From: Oscillospiraceae bacterium
Lineage (GTDB): Bacteria; Bacillota; Clostridia; Oscillospirales; Ruminococcaceae
Assembly (NCBI GenBank): GCA_017533485.1
Contig: JAFXIC010000040.1
Location: forward strand, 1-32,942
Direction of reading: 5' to 3'
DNA: 32,942 nt
The notes beneath the pieces were generated by a model, which saw only the letters and a list, made by a program, of their open reading frames with translations, was not told the origin of the DNA and made no database searches. Shown one piece after another: positions 24,453-32,905 of this stretch. Each line of letters opens with the position of its first letter. Position 1 is the first letter of the stretch. Both the position numbers and the translations under genes were made by a program.

Positions 24453-25158
24453 GGGGATTTTCCAAATTTTTTCTTTGGGGCACGGGGGCTGCGGAACAGG
24501 CACAGACTGCTGCGAGAACGGATGCCGCACCGCATTCCTTTAACAGCCCGATGCATTGCCGCAGGGTATTTCCCGTTGTGACAATATCATCGCAGAGCAA
24601 TATGGTTTTCCCGTCCAGCCGCCGATTGGTATGTACAAAGCGGTCGGAATATTCCTGTCGCTGTGCATAGTTCAGGTGATGCTGGCGGATTTCGCCCTCG
24701 CGCTCCGACAGCAGCTTCTTTTCCACCGGAATGCCGAGGCGTTTTCCGAGCGCGTCCGCAATCAGTTCACAATGCGAATAACCCTGCCGTCTGCGGCGGC
24801 GTTTCGTCACCGGCACGAATGTGATACAGTCGATTCTGATACCGGAAAAATGCTCGGAGATGCGTGTCGAGAGACCGTCCGCCATCGCATTCAGAAAGCC
24901 TTTATGTCCGGTTTTGATGGACAGCACGCCTGTTTTCGCAAGATCGCGGTAGTAATACAGCGCAGCAAAGCCATCCCACGGAAACGGATCGGCTGTATTC
25001 TGCCGCAGCGCCCATACGTCGGGCGGTGTACATTCCAGCTTCCGGAGCTTTTCTTCGCATTCCGCACAGATCCATCGGTCAAAGCGGATCTCCTGCTTGC
25101 AGCAGTCGCAGCGGTTTGGAAAGAAAAGATCCAGAATCTGCATTCCCACCCGGTTCAT
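24430..25158 (-). CDS. comF: ComF-family phosphoribosyltransferase-like protein
   Basis: The 242-residue protein has an N-terminal zinc-finger-like Cys set (Cys17-x2-Cys20 and Cys31-x2-Cys34: NRCDCCKQ, ICAEC). The C-terminal phosphoribosyltransferase-type domain carries the PRPP-loop signature ILLCDDIVTTGNTLRQC. The middle block VPVTKRRRRRQGYSHCELIA is also typical of ComFC. The family supports natural transformation, where ComFC acts with the ComFA helicase and DNA recombination proteins; in many Clostridia it has a wider, poorly known role. It overlaps the recD2 stop by 4 bp (ATGA), so the two DNA-handling proteins are co-translated. No comFA is present in the window. Confidence 0.92.
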   Translation of the reverse strand: MNRVGMQILDLFFPNRCDCCKQEIRFDRWICAECEEKLRKLECTPPDVWALRQNTADPFPWDGFAALYYYRDLAKTGVLSIKTGHKGFLNAMADGLSTRISEHFSGIRIDCITFVPVTKRRRRRQGYSHCELIADALGKRLGIPVEKKLLSEREGEIRQHHLNYAQRQEYSDRFVHTNRRLDGKTILLCDDIVTTGNTLRQCIGLLKECGAASVLAAVCACSAAPVPQRKNLENPLDKSGTV

Positions 25159-27365
25159 GCGAGATCTCCCGTCATCCGGATCAGCATGGTTTCGAGACAG
25201 GAATCCCGTTTTGTGAGATAATGATTCTGTACCATGTCATAGACCTTTCTGGGTGCGCCGATCAGTATCAGGAGTTTTTTTGCACGCGTCACAGCCGTAT
25301 ATAATAAGCTTCGGTAGCTCAGCCGCTCCGTATTCTCCGGAAGCACGAGTATGACCGCTTCGAATTCACTGCCCTGACTCTTATGTACCGTGACCGCATA
25401 GGCAAGCTCCAGATGTTCGAGCTGTTCGGCGGTATACCGCACCATTCTTCCGTCAAAATCCACCTGCATCGTATGGGTGCTCTTATCCACCGCCACAACC
25501 GTTCCCATGTCGCCGTTAAAGATTCCTGCACCGCGCTCGCCGTCTCTTGTCCATTCGGTATCGTACTGATTCTGCGTCTGCATCACCTTATCGCCTTCAC
25601 GGAATGTATAAATCAGGTTTTTGAGAATCGCCTTTCCATATGCAGGCGGATTGACTGTTTCCTGAAGAACCTGATTGAGATTCACCGTTCCCAATACGCC
25701 TTTTCGTGTTGGTGAGATGACCTGAATATCGGTCTGGGGATAGAAGCCATAGGCGTTCGGAAGCCGCTTTGCATACAGTCCGCGCACAAGCTCCAATGCC
25801 TCGCCGGCATCCCGACGGTCAAAGAAAAAGAAATCGCCTTGTTTTTCCTGTAAATCGGGGAGCTCGCCGCTGACAATCCGGTGTGCGCTCCGGATAATAC
25901 AGCTTTCCTGTGCCTGACGGAAGATTTCCGTGAGGCGCACAATCGGGATCTTCTCACATCTCGTCAGCGTATGCAGAAGATTTCCGGCACCCACCGAAGG
26001 GAGCTGATCCTCGTCCCCGACCAGCACCACGCGGCAGGACAGCCGCAGTGCGCGCAGAAGCCCCTCGAACAGCAGGGTATCCACCATCGAAACCTCGTCC
26101 ACAATCACAACATCAGCTTTCAGCGGACTCTGTTCATTGTGCTGGAAAATCAGGTGGCTGTTCTCGTCATAATCCACACCCAGCAGGCGATGGATTGTTT
26201 TCGCCTCGCGCCCCGTCAGCTCTGTCATACGCTTTGCGGCGCGTCCGGTCGGTGCCGCAAGCATCACCGTACTTCCGGCTTTCTGACAGAGATGGATCAC
26301 GCCGTTGAGGGTTGTTGTTTTTCCGGTTCCCGGCCCGCCCGTCAGCACCATGATGCCGCGCGAAAACGCACACGCAATCGCCTGTTTTTGCAGCGCCGCA
26401 TAGGTAATTCCGGTTTCTTCCTCCTCCCGGCGGATGGCGTCCCCGCAGTCAAAATCTTCGGGCGGTGAAAATGCCAGCATTGCCGCAATCCGTGAGGCAA
26501 TAAAATCCTCCGCCCGAAAATATTCTTCGAGATAAATATATGCTTCGTCCTCCGCTTCATAGCGATAGAGCAGATTGTCCTCCAGACAGCCTTCCAGAGC
26601 GGCTTCACAGGCTTCCTGCTGTGCACCGAGCTGACAGACGGCAAGCGGCAGAAATTCCGATTGCCGCATACAGGTATGCCCCTCCAGCGCACGCGTCTGC
26701 AATATCCAGCGGAAGCCTGCGGCAAGGCGGCGCGCATCCGTATTCGGAATCCCGAATGCCTTCGCAAGCTTTTCCGCCTGTTTGAATTCCAAGTCGATGC
26801 CGGCACCGCAGAGGCGGTAGGGATTTTCCCGTATCAGTTCCCATGCGTCCACGCCCCATTTCCGATAGGCACGCATTGCACAGGATGCAGGAAGCTGATA
26901 CGCGGAAAGCTTCGCAATCAGATTCCGAAGCCCGAAGATCTGTTTTGCGGACGCGGCAATTTCTTCACATTTTTTCGGGGAGATTCCCTTGATGCGGCAG
27001 AGCTTTTCGGGGGTTTCCTCCATGACCTGGAGCGTATATTCCCCGAACTCGCTGACAATCCGTTTTGCAAGCGCTCTCCCGACGCCGCGGATGATGCCGC
27101 TTGCGAGATAGCGTTCGATGTTCACACTCGTAGAGGGGAGTGCTCTGACACAGCTCTCGACCTGAAACTGCTGTCCGAAGCGCGGATGGTTGATAAAGGT
27201 GCCCGTGAATTCAAGCTCCTCTCCCGGCTCCAGTGCGCCCAGCTCCCCCACAATCGTCAGCAGCGCTTCTTCGGTTTCCACATCTGCGACAATGTAGCCG
27301 TTCGATTCGTTGTAAAACAGCACATCATCCACCGTTCCGCGCATGGTAAGCATTGGCTGCGGCAT
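25155..27365 (-). CDS. recD2: RecD2-type ATP-dependent 5'-3' DNA helicase
   Basis: The 736-residue SF1B helicase has an N-terminal OB-like region (RGTVDDVLFYNESNGYIV). Helix-hairpin-helix motifs (GIIRGVGRALAKRI 90-103 and RIKGISPKKCEEIAA 124-138) follow. The helicase core has Walker A GGPGTGKT (343-350), Walker B VIVDEVSMVDT, and the C-terminal motif VTVHKSQGSEFEAVILVLP. Its length and long N-terminus mark the RecD2 (YrrC) form that acts without RecBC in DNA repair. The start at 27365 follows AAAGGAG by seven bases; a longer open frame reaches to 27545 but runs across the promoter. It is the first gene of a recD2-comF unit. Confidence 0.95.
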   Translation of the reverse strand: MPQPMLTMRGTVDDVLFYNESNGYIVADVETEEALLTIVGELGALEPGEELEFTGTFINHPRFGQQFQVESCVRALPSTSVNIERYLASGIIRGVGRALAKRIVSEFGEYTLQVMEETPEKLCRIKGISPKKCEEIAASAKQIFGLRNLIAKLSAYQLPASCAMRAYRKWGVDAWELIRENPYRLCGAGIDLEFKQAEKLAKAFGIPNTDARRLAAGFRWILQTRALEGHTCMRQSEFLPLAVCQLGAQQEACEAALEGCLEDNLLYRYEAEDEAYIYLEEYFRAEDFIASRIAAMLAFSPPEDFDCGDAIRREEEETGITYAALQKQAIACAFSRGIMVLTGGPGTGKTTTLNGVIHLCQKAGSTVMLAAPTGRAAKRMTELTGREAKTIHRLLGVDYDENSHLIFQHNEQSPLKADVVIVDEVSMVDTLLFEGLLRALRLSCRVVLVGDEDQLPSVGAGNLLHTLTRCEKIPIVRLTEIFRQAQESCIIRSAHRIVSGELPDLQEKQGDFFFFDRRDAGEALELVRGLYAKRLPNAYGFYPQTDIQVISPTRKGVLGTVNLNQVLQETVNPPAYGKAILKNLIYTFREGDKVMQTQNQYDTEWTRDGERGAGIFNGDMGTVVAVDKSTHTMQVDFDGRMVRYTAEQLEHLELAYAVTVHKSQGSEFEAVILVLPENTERLSYRSLLYTAVTRAKKLLILIGAPRKVYDMVQNHYLTKRDSCLETMLIRMTGDLA

Positions 27366-27414
27366 ATCGGCACTCCTTTCGTTTTTTGATTCCATTTCGT
27401 TCTCAGTCCGTTTC

Positions 27415-27443
27415 ATTATACCGCAAATCCATGGAAATTGCAA
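27415..27443 (-). promoter_or_regulatory. Sigma-A-like promoter of recD2
   Basis: On the minus strand TTGCAA (27443-27438) and TATAAT (27420-27415) have a 17-base spacer. The leader would be about 40 nt. It is arranged back to back with the plus-strand promoter starting at 27469. Confidence 0.8.
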
Positions 27444-27468
27444 GCAGGAAAAAATTACGGGAAACGGA

Positions 27469-27497
27469 TTGAAAAAATCAAAAAATTGTGGTATAAT
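27469..27497 (+). promoter_or_regulatory. Sigma-A promoter of the ylbF-mutS-proBA operon
   Basis: TTGAAA (27469-27474) and TATAAT (27492-27497) are 17 bases apart in a run rich in A. The expected start near 27504 gives a leader of about 60 nt that ends in AGGAAGG before the ATG at 27563. Confidence 0.85.
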
Positions 27498-27562
27498 AAT
27501 ATCTGTATATGCTGCGGCGGAGCGATCCGGCGCAATCCACTGCAAACAGGAAGGAAATTATT

Positions 27563-27979
27563 ATGGAACATTTGATGGAACTCGCAAAATCCCTCGGTAA
27601 GGAAATCCAGAAGGACGAACGCTATCTCGCCTTCCGTAAGGCTTCCGCCGACAACGACAATGATAAGGAACTCCAGAACCTCATCGGTCAGTTCAATCTC
27701 AAGCGGCTTGACCTCGGAAACGAGGAGGATAAGCCCACCCCCGATGCCGCTCGGATTGACGCGCTGAATCACGAAATGCAGGCAATCTATAAGGATATTA
27801 TGGGCAATCCGAATATGCGTGCATATCAGGCGGCAAGAGCAGAATTCGAACAGATGCTCGACGCAGTCAACCGGATTATCGCAATGAGTGCGGCAGGTCA
27901 GAATCCCGATGATTACGACCCGACTGCCGAGCATTCCTGTTCCGGAAACTGTGCGTCCTGCGGCGGCGGCTGCCACTGA
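27563..27979 (+). CDS. YlbF/YmcA-family protein with a Cys-rich C-terminal tail
   Basis: The 138-residue helical protein has the YlbF-type core (LAKSLGKEIQKDERYLAFRKAS, then LIGQFNLKRLDL and a second long helix to about 110). In B. subtilis YlbF and YmcA (RicF, RicA) form the iron-sulfur-containing Ric complex that adjusts mRNA maturation by RNase Y. This protein ends in a Cys-rich tail, Cys126-x3-Cys130-x2-Cys133-x3-Cys137-His138, which could bind a metal or an iron-sulfur cluster. The start at 27563 is chosen because AGGAAGG lies just upstream; a longer frame would begin at 27509 close to the transcript start. It is the first gene of the operon, 8 bp before mutS. Confidence 0.88.
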   Translation: MEHLMELAKSLGKEIQKDERYLAFRKASADNDNDKELQNLIGQFNLKRLDLGNEEDKPTPDAARIDALNHEMQAIYKDIMGNPNMRAYQAARAEFEQMLDAVNRIIAMSAAGQNPDDYDPTAEHSCSGNCASCGGGCH

Positions 27980-27987
27980 ATCCCGAT

Positions 27988-30615
27988 ATGGACGAGAAAT
28001 ATACGTTCGAACAGCTCTCCCCCATGATGCGCCAATACCTCACCATCAAAGAGGCTGCCGGAGATGCCATCGTGTTCTTCCGGCTCGGTGACTTTTATGA
28101 AATGTTCTTTGATGACGCGGTACTGGTCTCGAAGCTTCTGGAACTGACGCTCACAGGACGCGAGTGCGGACTGTCATTCCGTGCACCGATGTGCGGCGTT
28201 CCGTATCATGCGGCAGAGCAGTATCTCAAACGGCTGGTTGCACACGGTCATCGTGTTGCAATCGTCGAACAGCTCGAAGATCCTGCAAACGTCAAGGGGC
28301 TTGTGGAACGCGGCGTCATCCGCGTTGTCACACCGGGCACCATCATCGAATCCACGATGCTGGACGAATCGAGCTGCAATTATCTGGGTGCGGTGCTGAA
28401 GAAAGACGGCGAGATTGTATTCTGTGCGGCGGATATCTCCACCGGCGCGGTCAACCTCCATCATGCGGAGGGAAAACAGGCAGATGACGAGCTGATTTCG
28501 CTCCTCGACCGCTATCAGCCCTCCGAACTCCTCATCACCGATGCGTTTCTGGACAATAAGCCCGTTACGGATTTCCTGAGAACCCGTACCAAGTGTATGG
28601 TAACACTGCGCGACGAAGAATGCTTCTCCCAGTCCGCGCAGCGTGAAATCCTCTTGCAGCAATGCGCAGCAGAATCTTTTTCTGCGCTCGGTCTTTCCGA
28701 AACAGGCTTGGATAGTGCCTGTGCCTGCGGACTGTTCCAGTATATTGCGGAAACCCAGCGTGCCGCCGTAAACCGCTTCACCGGTATCACCATCCACGGA
28801 AAAGACAGCGTGATGGGACTGGATTCGAATGCCAGACGCAATCTGGAGCTGACCGAAACACTCCGTTCGCATGAGAAAAAAGGCTCGCTGCTGGGTGTTC
28901 TCGACCATACCGAAACGGCAATGGGACGACGGATGCTCCGGACATGGATCGAACAGCCGCTGACCTCTCCCGCCCGCATTCTTGAACGCCTCGGCGCTGT
29001 TGATGTGCTGACGAAAAACAGCGTGGCGGCTTCGGATCTGCGGGAGCTTCTCGATCAGGTTTTTGACCTGGAGCGTCTGATGTCACGCGTTATGTTCCGG
29101 AAAGCAACACCGCGCGATATGAAAGCACTCTCCCAGACGGCACTCCGCCTCCCCGAAATCAAAACAATCCTTTCGGGCCTCCCCCAGAGTAAGCTCCTTC
29201 AGGCACTCGAATCCCAGATTTCTCCGCTGAATGAAATTTCCGACCTGATTGAGCGTGCGCTGACGGATGAGCCGCCGCTGGCAGTCAAGGACGGCGGTGT
29301 GATACGGGACGGCTTTGACGATGAACTGGACGCACTGCGCCACGCGATGAACCACGGCAGTTCGCTGATCGAAGAAATCGTGGAGCGCGAACGCGAACGC
29401 ACCGGTATCAAGAACCTGAAAACCGGCTATAATCGTGTATTCGGCTACTACCTCGAAGTCAGCCGCTCCTATTATGAGCAGGTTCCGGAGGAATGGATCC
29501 GGAAACAGACGCTGACGAACTGTGAACGCTATCTCACACAGGAACTCAAGGACGCGGAAAATAAAATCATCGGCGCAAAAGACAAGGCACTCGCGCTGGA
29601 AGCGGAAATTTTCTCGCAGCTTCGTGATTTCCTCGCAGAAGAGCTGGCTGTCGTCCAGCAGACCGCTTCCGCTGTCGCACAGGTTGATGTCCTTTGTTCC
29701 TTCGCAAAGGTTTCCCTCGAAAATCAATACTGCAAGCCGGAAATTGCCGTAGACGGAAAAATCGAAATCCATGACGGCAGACATCCGGTTGTCGAACAGA
29801 TGCTTACAGATACCGTCTTTGTTCCGAATGATGTGCTGCTCGACGGAAAATCCAATCGTCTGGCGATGATTACCGGCCCCAATATGAGCGGTAAGTCAAC
29901 CTATATGCGCCAGACTGCCCTGATTGTCCTGATGGCACAGATGGGCTGTTTCGTACCGGCATCCTACGCGAAAATATCGGTCGCAGACCGTATCTTTACC
30001 CGTGTCGGCGCATCCGATGACCTGACCGCGGGCGAAAGTACCTTTATGGTCGAAATGCACGAGGTTTCAACCATTCTAAAACACGCCACGAAAGACAGCC
30101 TTGTGATCCTCGACGAGGTCGGCAGAGGTACTTCTACCTTCGACGGCATCAGTATTGCGCGTGCGGTCGCAGAACATATCGTGGAAAAAATCGGCTGTAA
30201 AACACTCTTTGCAACCCATTACCATGAGCTGACCATGCTCGCGGAGAGCTGTGACGGCATCAGAAATCTCAGCATCGCCGTGAAAAAGCACGGGGATACC
30301 ATCCGTTTCCTCCGGAAAATTGTCGAGGGCGCAGCGGATGACAGCTACGGAATCGAGGTCGCAAAGCTTGCCGGACTCCCGACAAAGGTCACAAATCGTG
30401 CGAAAGCACTCCTCGCGGAGCTGGAAGCACAAAACAGAGCAGAACACCATGAAAGCGATGAAACCCGTTTGGCACAGCCGCAGGGTCAGTTCAGTTTTTC
30501 TGCTGACGCAGAGTCACAGGTCATCTCCCAGCTCTCCAAAACTCATGTCGGAGAACTGTCTGATGCAGAATGCCGTGAGCTGCTGCTTGACCTCACAAGC
30601 CTTTTACATACCTGA
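27988..30615 (+). CDS. mutS: DNA mismatch repair protein MutS
   Basis: The 875-residue MutS recognises mismatches and starts repair with MutL. The N-terminal mismatch-binding Phe-x-Glu motif is in RLGDFYEMFFDDA (about 32-44), the clamp and lever domains span the middle, and the ATPase has Walker A GPNMSGKST (630-638). Walker B is VILDEVGRGTSTFDG, and the helix-turn-helix end has SYGIEVAKLAGLP. Length and domain order match MutS1 rather than MutS2. There is no clear ribosome binding site before the ATG; it lies 8 bp after the ylbF-family stop, so translation is likely coupled. The usual partner mutL is not in the window; proB follows 41 bp later. Confidence 0.98.
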   Translation: MDEKYTFEQLSPMMRQYLTIKEAAGDAIVFFRLGDFYEMFFDDAVLVSKLLELTLTGRECGLSFRAPMCGVPYHAAEQYLKRLVAHGHRVAIVEQLEDPANVKGLVERGVIRVVTPGTIIESTMLDESSCNYLGAVLKKDGEIVFCAADISTGAVNLHHAEGKQADDELISLLDRYQPSELLITDAFLDNKPVTDFLRTRTKCMVTLRDEECFSQSAQREILLQQCAAESFSALGLSETGLDSACACGLFQYIAETQRAAVNRFTGITIHGKDSVMGLDSNARRNLELTETLRSHEKKGSLLGVLDHTETAMGRRMLRTWIEQPLTSPARILERLGAVDVLTKNSVAASDLRELLDQVFDLERLMSRVMFRKATPRDMKALSQTALRLPEIKTILSGLPQSKLLQALESQISPLNEISDLIERALTDEPPLAVKDGGVIRDGFDDELDALRHAMNHGSSLIEEIVERERERTGIKNLKTGYNRVFGYYLEVSRSYYEQVPEEWIRKQTLTNCERYLTQELKDAENKIIGAKDKALALEAEIFSQLRDFLAEELAVVQQTASAVAQVDVLCSFAKVSLENQYCKPEIAVDGKIEIHDGRHPVVEQMLTDTVFVPNDVLLDGKSNRLAMITGPNMSGKSTYMRQTALIVLMAQMGCFVPASYAKISVADRIFTRVGASDDLTAGESTFMVEMHEVSTILKHATKDSLVILDEVGRGTSTFDGISIARAVAEHIVEKIGCKTLFATHYHELTMLAESCDGIRNLSIAVKKHGDTIRFLRKIVEGAADDSYGIEVAKLAGLPTKVTNRAKALLAELEAQNRAEHHESDETRLAQPQGQFSFSADAESQVISQLSKTHVGELSDAECRELLLDLTSLLHT

Positions 30616-30656
30616 GCGTCCTCTTACCCTTCATGCAGAAAGGAAGTACATTTATT

Positions 30657-31472
30657 TTGGATAACAACAAGGAACAAATGCTGCGGAAGCTCTCGGACTG
30701 CCGGCGCGTCGTCATCAAGCTCGGCACCTCCACGCTCACCCATCCTACCGGACGCATGAACCTCCGCCGCTTCCATAATCTCGTGCGCGTCATGGCGGAT
30801 CTTCACAATGCCGGAAAGGAGCTGATTCTCGTTTCCTCCGGCGCAGTCGGACTCGGTATCGGTAAGCTCGGACTGCGGGAGCGTCCGTCCTCTACCCCCG
30901 CAAAACAAGCCTGTGCTGCGGTCGGTCAGTGTGAGCTGATGTATCTGTATGACCGCCAGTTCGCCAATTACAGCGTCACCGTCGGTCAGGTTCTCCTCAC
31001 GAAGGCTGTCCTCAATCCCGATGGCGGAACGAATGCAGGAAACTGTATCGAGGAGCTTCTGAAGATGGGAATTATCCCGATCGTCAACGAAAATGATACC
31101 GTTGCAATTGATGAGCTGGAGCTGGAGATCGGAGAAAATGACTCGCTCGCCGCAATCGTTGCCGGAATCAGTAAGGCGGATCTGTTGATTCTGATGTCGG
31201 ATATCGACGGACTCTACTCCGCCGATCCCCATAAGGACACCTCTGCAAGCCTGATTCCGATTGTATATGAAATCGACGAATCCATCGAAAAAATCGCGGG
31301 CGGTGCCGGAACGCCCAATGCGCGCGGCGGTATGGCAACCAAGATTTCTGCCGCGAAAATCGCCAACCGTCACGGCATCGACATGGTCATCGTCAATGGT
31401 CAAAGACCGGAAGTTCTCTATGACCTGTTCGAAGATCTGTCAATCGGCACTCGTTTTGTTGCAAATACGTAA
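30657..31472 (+). CDS. proB: Glutamate 5-kinase (no PUA domain)
   Basis: The product of about 271 residues phosphorylates glutamate with ATP, the first step of proline synthesis. The amino-acid kinase core is complete: VVIKLGTSTLTHPTG, ILVSSGAVGLGIGKL, PIVNENDTVAIDEL, DIDGLYSADPHKD and the GTGGMATKI-like RGGMATKISAAKIA. The C-terminal PUA domain of the 370-residue E. coli form is absent, as in other short Firmicutes ProB. I chose the TTG at 30657 because AGGAAG lies ten bases upstream. An ATG at 30633 has no such site, and an ATG at 30678 (AAGGA four bases ahead) is an alternative. The proA gene follows after 15 bp, forming the standard proBA pair. Confidence 0.94.
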   Translation: MDNNKEQMLRKLSDCRRVVIKLGTSTLTHPTGRMNLRRFHNLVRVMADLHNAGKELILVSSGAVGLGIGKLGLRERPSSTPAKQACAAVGQCELMYLYDRQFANYSVTVGQVLLTKAVLNPDGGTNAGNCIEELLKMGIIPIVNENDTVAIDELELEIGENDSLAAIVAGISKADLLILMSDIDGLYSADPHKDTSASLIPIVYEIDESIEKIAGGAGTPNARGGMATKISAAKIANRHGIDMVIVNGQRPEVLYDLFEDLSIGTRFVANT

Positions 31473-31487
31473 GGAGGAATATCTACT

Positions 31488-32741
31488 ATGGAACTAACGC
31501 ATATTGAACAGCTCGGCGCGAATGCAAAAGCTGTCGCACCTACCCTCGCTTCCGCTTCCCCGATGCTGAAAAACAGTGCGCTCGCTGCAATCGCGGATGC
31601 GCTCACAAACAGAGCTTCCGAAATTATGGAAGCCAATCAGACCGACCTTGCAAACGCAGTCGAAAATCATATGTCACAGGCTATGCAGGACAGACTGCTC
31701 CTGAACGAAACCCGGATCAAGGATATTGCCGACAGCGTCCGGAAGCTCATTACACTGGATGAGGTTGTCGGAAAGGTAGACGAGGGATTTGTACGCCCGA
31801 ACGGACTTCAGATCCGGAAAACACGTGTGCCGCTCGGCGTCATCGGCATCATCTTCGAAAGCCGTCCGAATGTCACAGTGGACGCCGCGACACTCTGTAT
31901 GAAAGCAGGAAACTGCGTCATCCTCAGAGGCGGAAAAGAAGCATTCTCCTCGAATCTCTGTCTGACAGGAATCATGCGTGATGCGGTCGCATCGGTCGGG
32001 CTTCCGGCGGATATTATCCAGCTTGTACAGGACACCTCGCGGGAATCCTCGAACCAGCTGATGAAGCTCTCCCGGTATCTGGATGTGCTGATTCCGCGCG
32101 GCGGCGCAGGCCTGATCAATGCAGTCGCGGAAAATGCCACAGTCCCCGTCATCCGTACCGGCACCGGAAACTGTCATGTGTTCGTCGATGAATCCGCAGA
32201 TCTTGCAATGGCAGTCAATATCGTCAACAACGGCAAAACACAGCGGCCTTCGGTCTGTAATGCAGTCGAAAGTGTGCTGATTCACCGCGCCGTCGCACAA
32301 CAGTTCCTCCCGATGATGAAAGCAAAGCTCGATGAACATCAGGTTGCGCTCCACGGAGATGACGATACACGCAGCATCCTCGGAGAATGTGTCCTTTCCG
32401 CAAATGAGGATGACTATGCCGCCGAATATCTGGATTATCAGCTGGCTGTCAAAATCGTGGATAGTATCGACGAAGCGATTGCGCATATTGCTCGCTACGG
32501 CACCAATCACAGCGAATGCATCGTCACAAAATCGCTGGAGAATGCAGAAAGATTCCAGCGTGAAGTAGACGCCGCGGCAGTTTATGTCAATGCTTCGACC
32601 CGATTTACAGACGGCGGTGAATTTGGATTCGGTGCGGAAATCGGTATTTCCACCCAGAAGCTTCATGCACGCGGTCCGATGGGGCTTGCGGAGCTGACCT
32701 CGGTAAAATATCTGATTAACGGCGACGGACAAATTCGATGA
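31488..32741 (+). CDS. proA: Gamma-glutamyl phosphate reductase
   Basis: The 417-residue NADPH-dependent enzyme reduces glutamyl 5-phosphate to glutamate semialdehyde in proline synthesis. Typical blocks are PLGVIGIIFESRPNVTVDAA, NCVILRGGKEA, IPRGGAGLI and GTGNCHVFVD. The catalytic Cys257 lies in QRPSVCNAVESVL, and the NASTRFTDGGEFGFGAEIGIST motif (in two parts) is near the end. The length equals that of the bacterial family. GGAGG lies about ten bases before the ATG. It is the last gene of the operon; the stop at 32739-32741 is followed at once by an A-rich stretch and a terminator hairpin. Confidence 0.98.
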   Translation: MELTHIEQLGANAKAVAPTLASASPMLKNSALAAIADALTNRASEIMEANQTDLANAVENHMSQAMQDRLLLNETRIKDIADSVRKLITLDEVVGKVDEGFVRPNGLQIRKTRVPLGVIGIIFESRPNVTVDAATLCMKAGNCVILRGGKEAFSSNLCLTGIMRDAVASVGLPADIIQLVQDTSRESSNQLMKLSRYLDVLIPRGGAGLINAVAENATVPVIRTGTGNCHVFVDESADLAMAVNIVNNGKTQRPSVCNAVESVLIHRAVAQQFLPMMKAKLDEHQVALHGDDDTRSILGECVLSANEDDYAAEYLDYQLAVKIVDSIDEAIAHIARYGTNHSECIVTKSLENAERFQREVDAAAVYVNASTRFTDGGEFGFGAEIGISTQKLHARGPMGLAELTSVKYLINGDGQIR

Positions 32742-32748
32742 TAAAAAT

Positions 32749-32817
32749 CAAGGGGGAGACGTGAGAGCGGTGCTCGAACACTCCCCCTTGTCCTTGGTTG
32801 TCCCCTTTTCTTTTTTT
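32749..32817 (+). terminator. Terminator region after proA
   Basis: CAAGGGGGAG (32749-32758) and CTCCCCCTTG (32781-32790) form a perfect 10-bp stem with an inner GAGC/GCTC hairpin in the 22-nt loop. The main T-rich tract (TTTTCTTTTTTTATT, 32806-32820) starts about 15 nt later, so an alternative pairing of AAGGGG with CCCCTT at 32802-32807 may be the one that terminates. Confidence 0.65.
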
Positions 32818-32832
32818 ATTCGTGAAAATAAC

Positions 32833-32905
32833 CAAGGGGGACACCCATAGGGGAGGAAAGAGCGCTCCCGCGCATTCTCTCCTCCCCTTCAGGGTTTCCC
32901 CCTTG
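32833..32905. repeat. Long nested imperfect palindrome of unknown role
   Basis: The outer arms CAAGGGGGACACCC (32833-32846) and GGGTTTCCCCCTTG (32892-32905) match at 13 of 14 positions. Inside them AGGGGAGGA (32849-32857) pairs with TCCTCCCCT (32880-32888), and the tip is GCGC-TCCC-GCGC (32862-32873). The outer arms share CAAGGGGGA with the hairpin at 32749-32790. The following bases to the window end are polypyrimidine-rich with further CCCCCTT copies; no gene is seen in 32742-32942. Confidence 0.6.

Noticed and set aside
27385-27545. N-terminal extension of recD2 to 27545
   Set aside because: The additional 60 codons cross the recD2 promoter and the divergent promoter, while ATG 27365 has an AAAGGAG at ideal distance.
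31674-32732. Long minus-strand frame (352 codons) opposite proA
   Set aside because: It is fully antisense to an unambiguous proA gene and has no recognisable motif or start signal.
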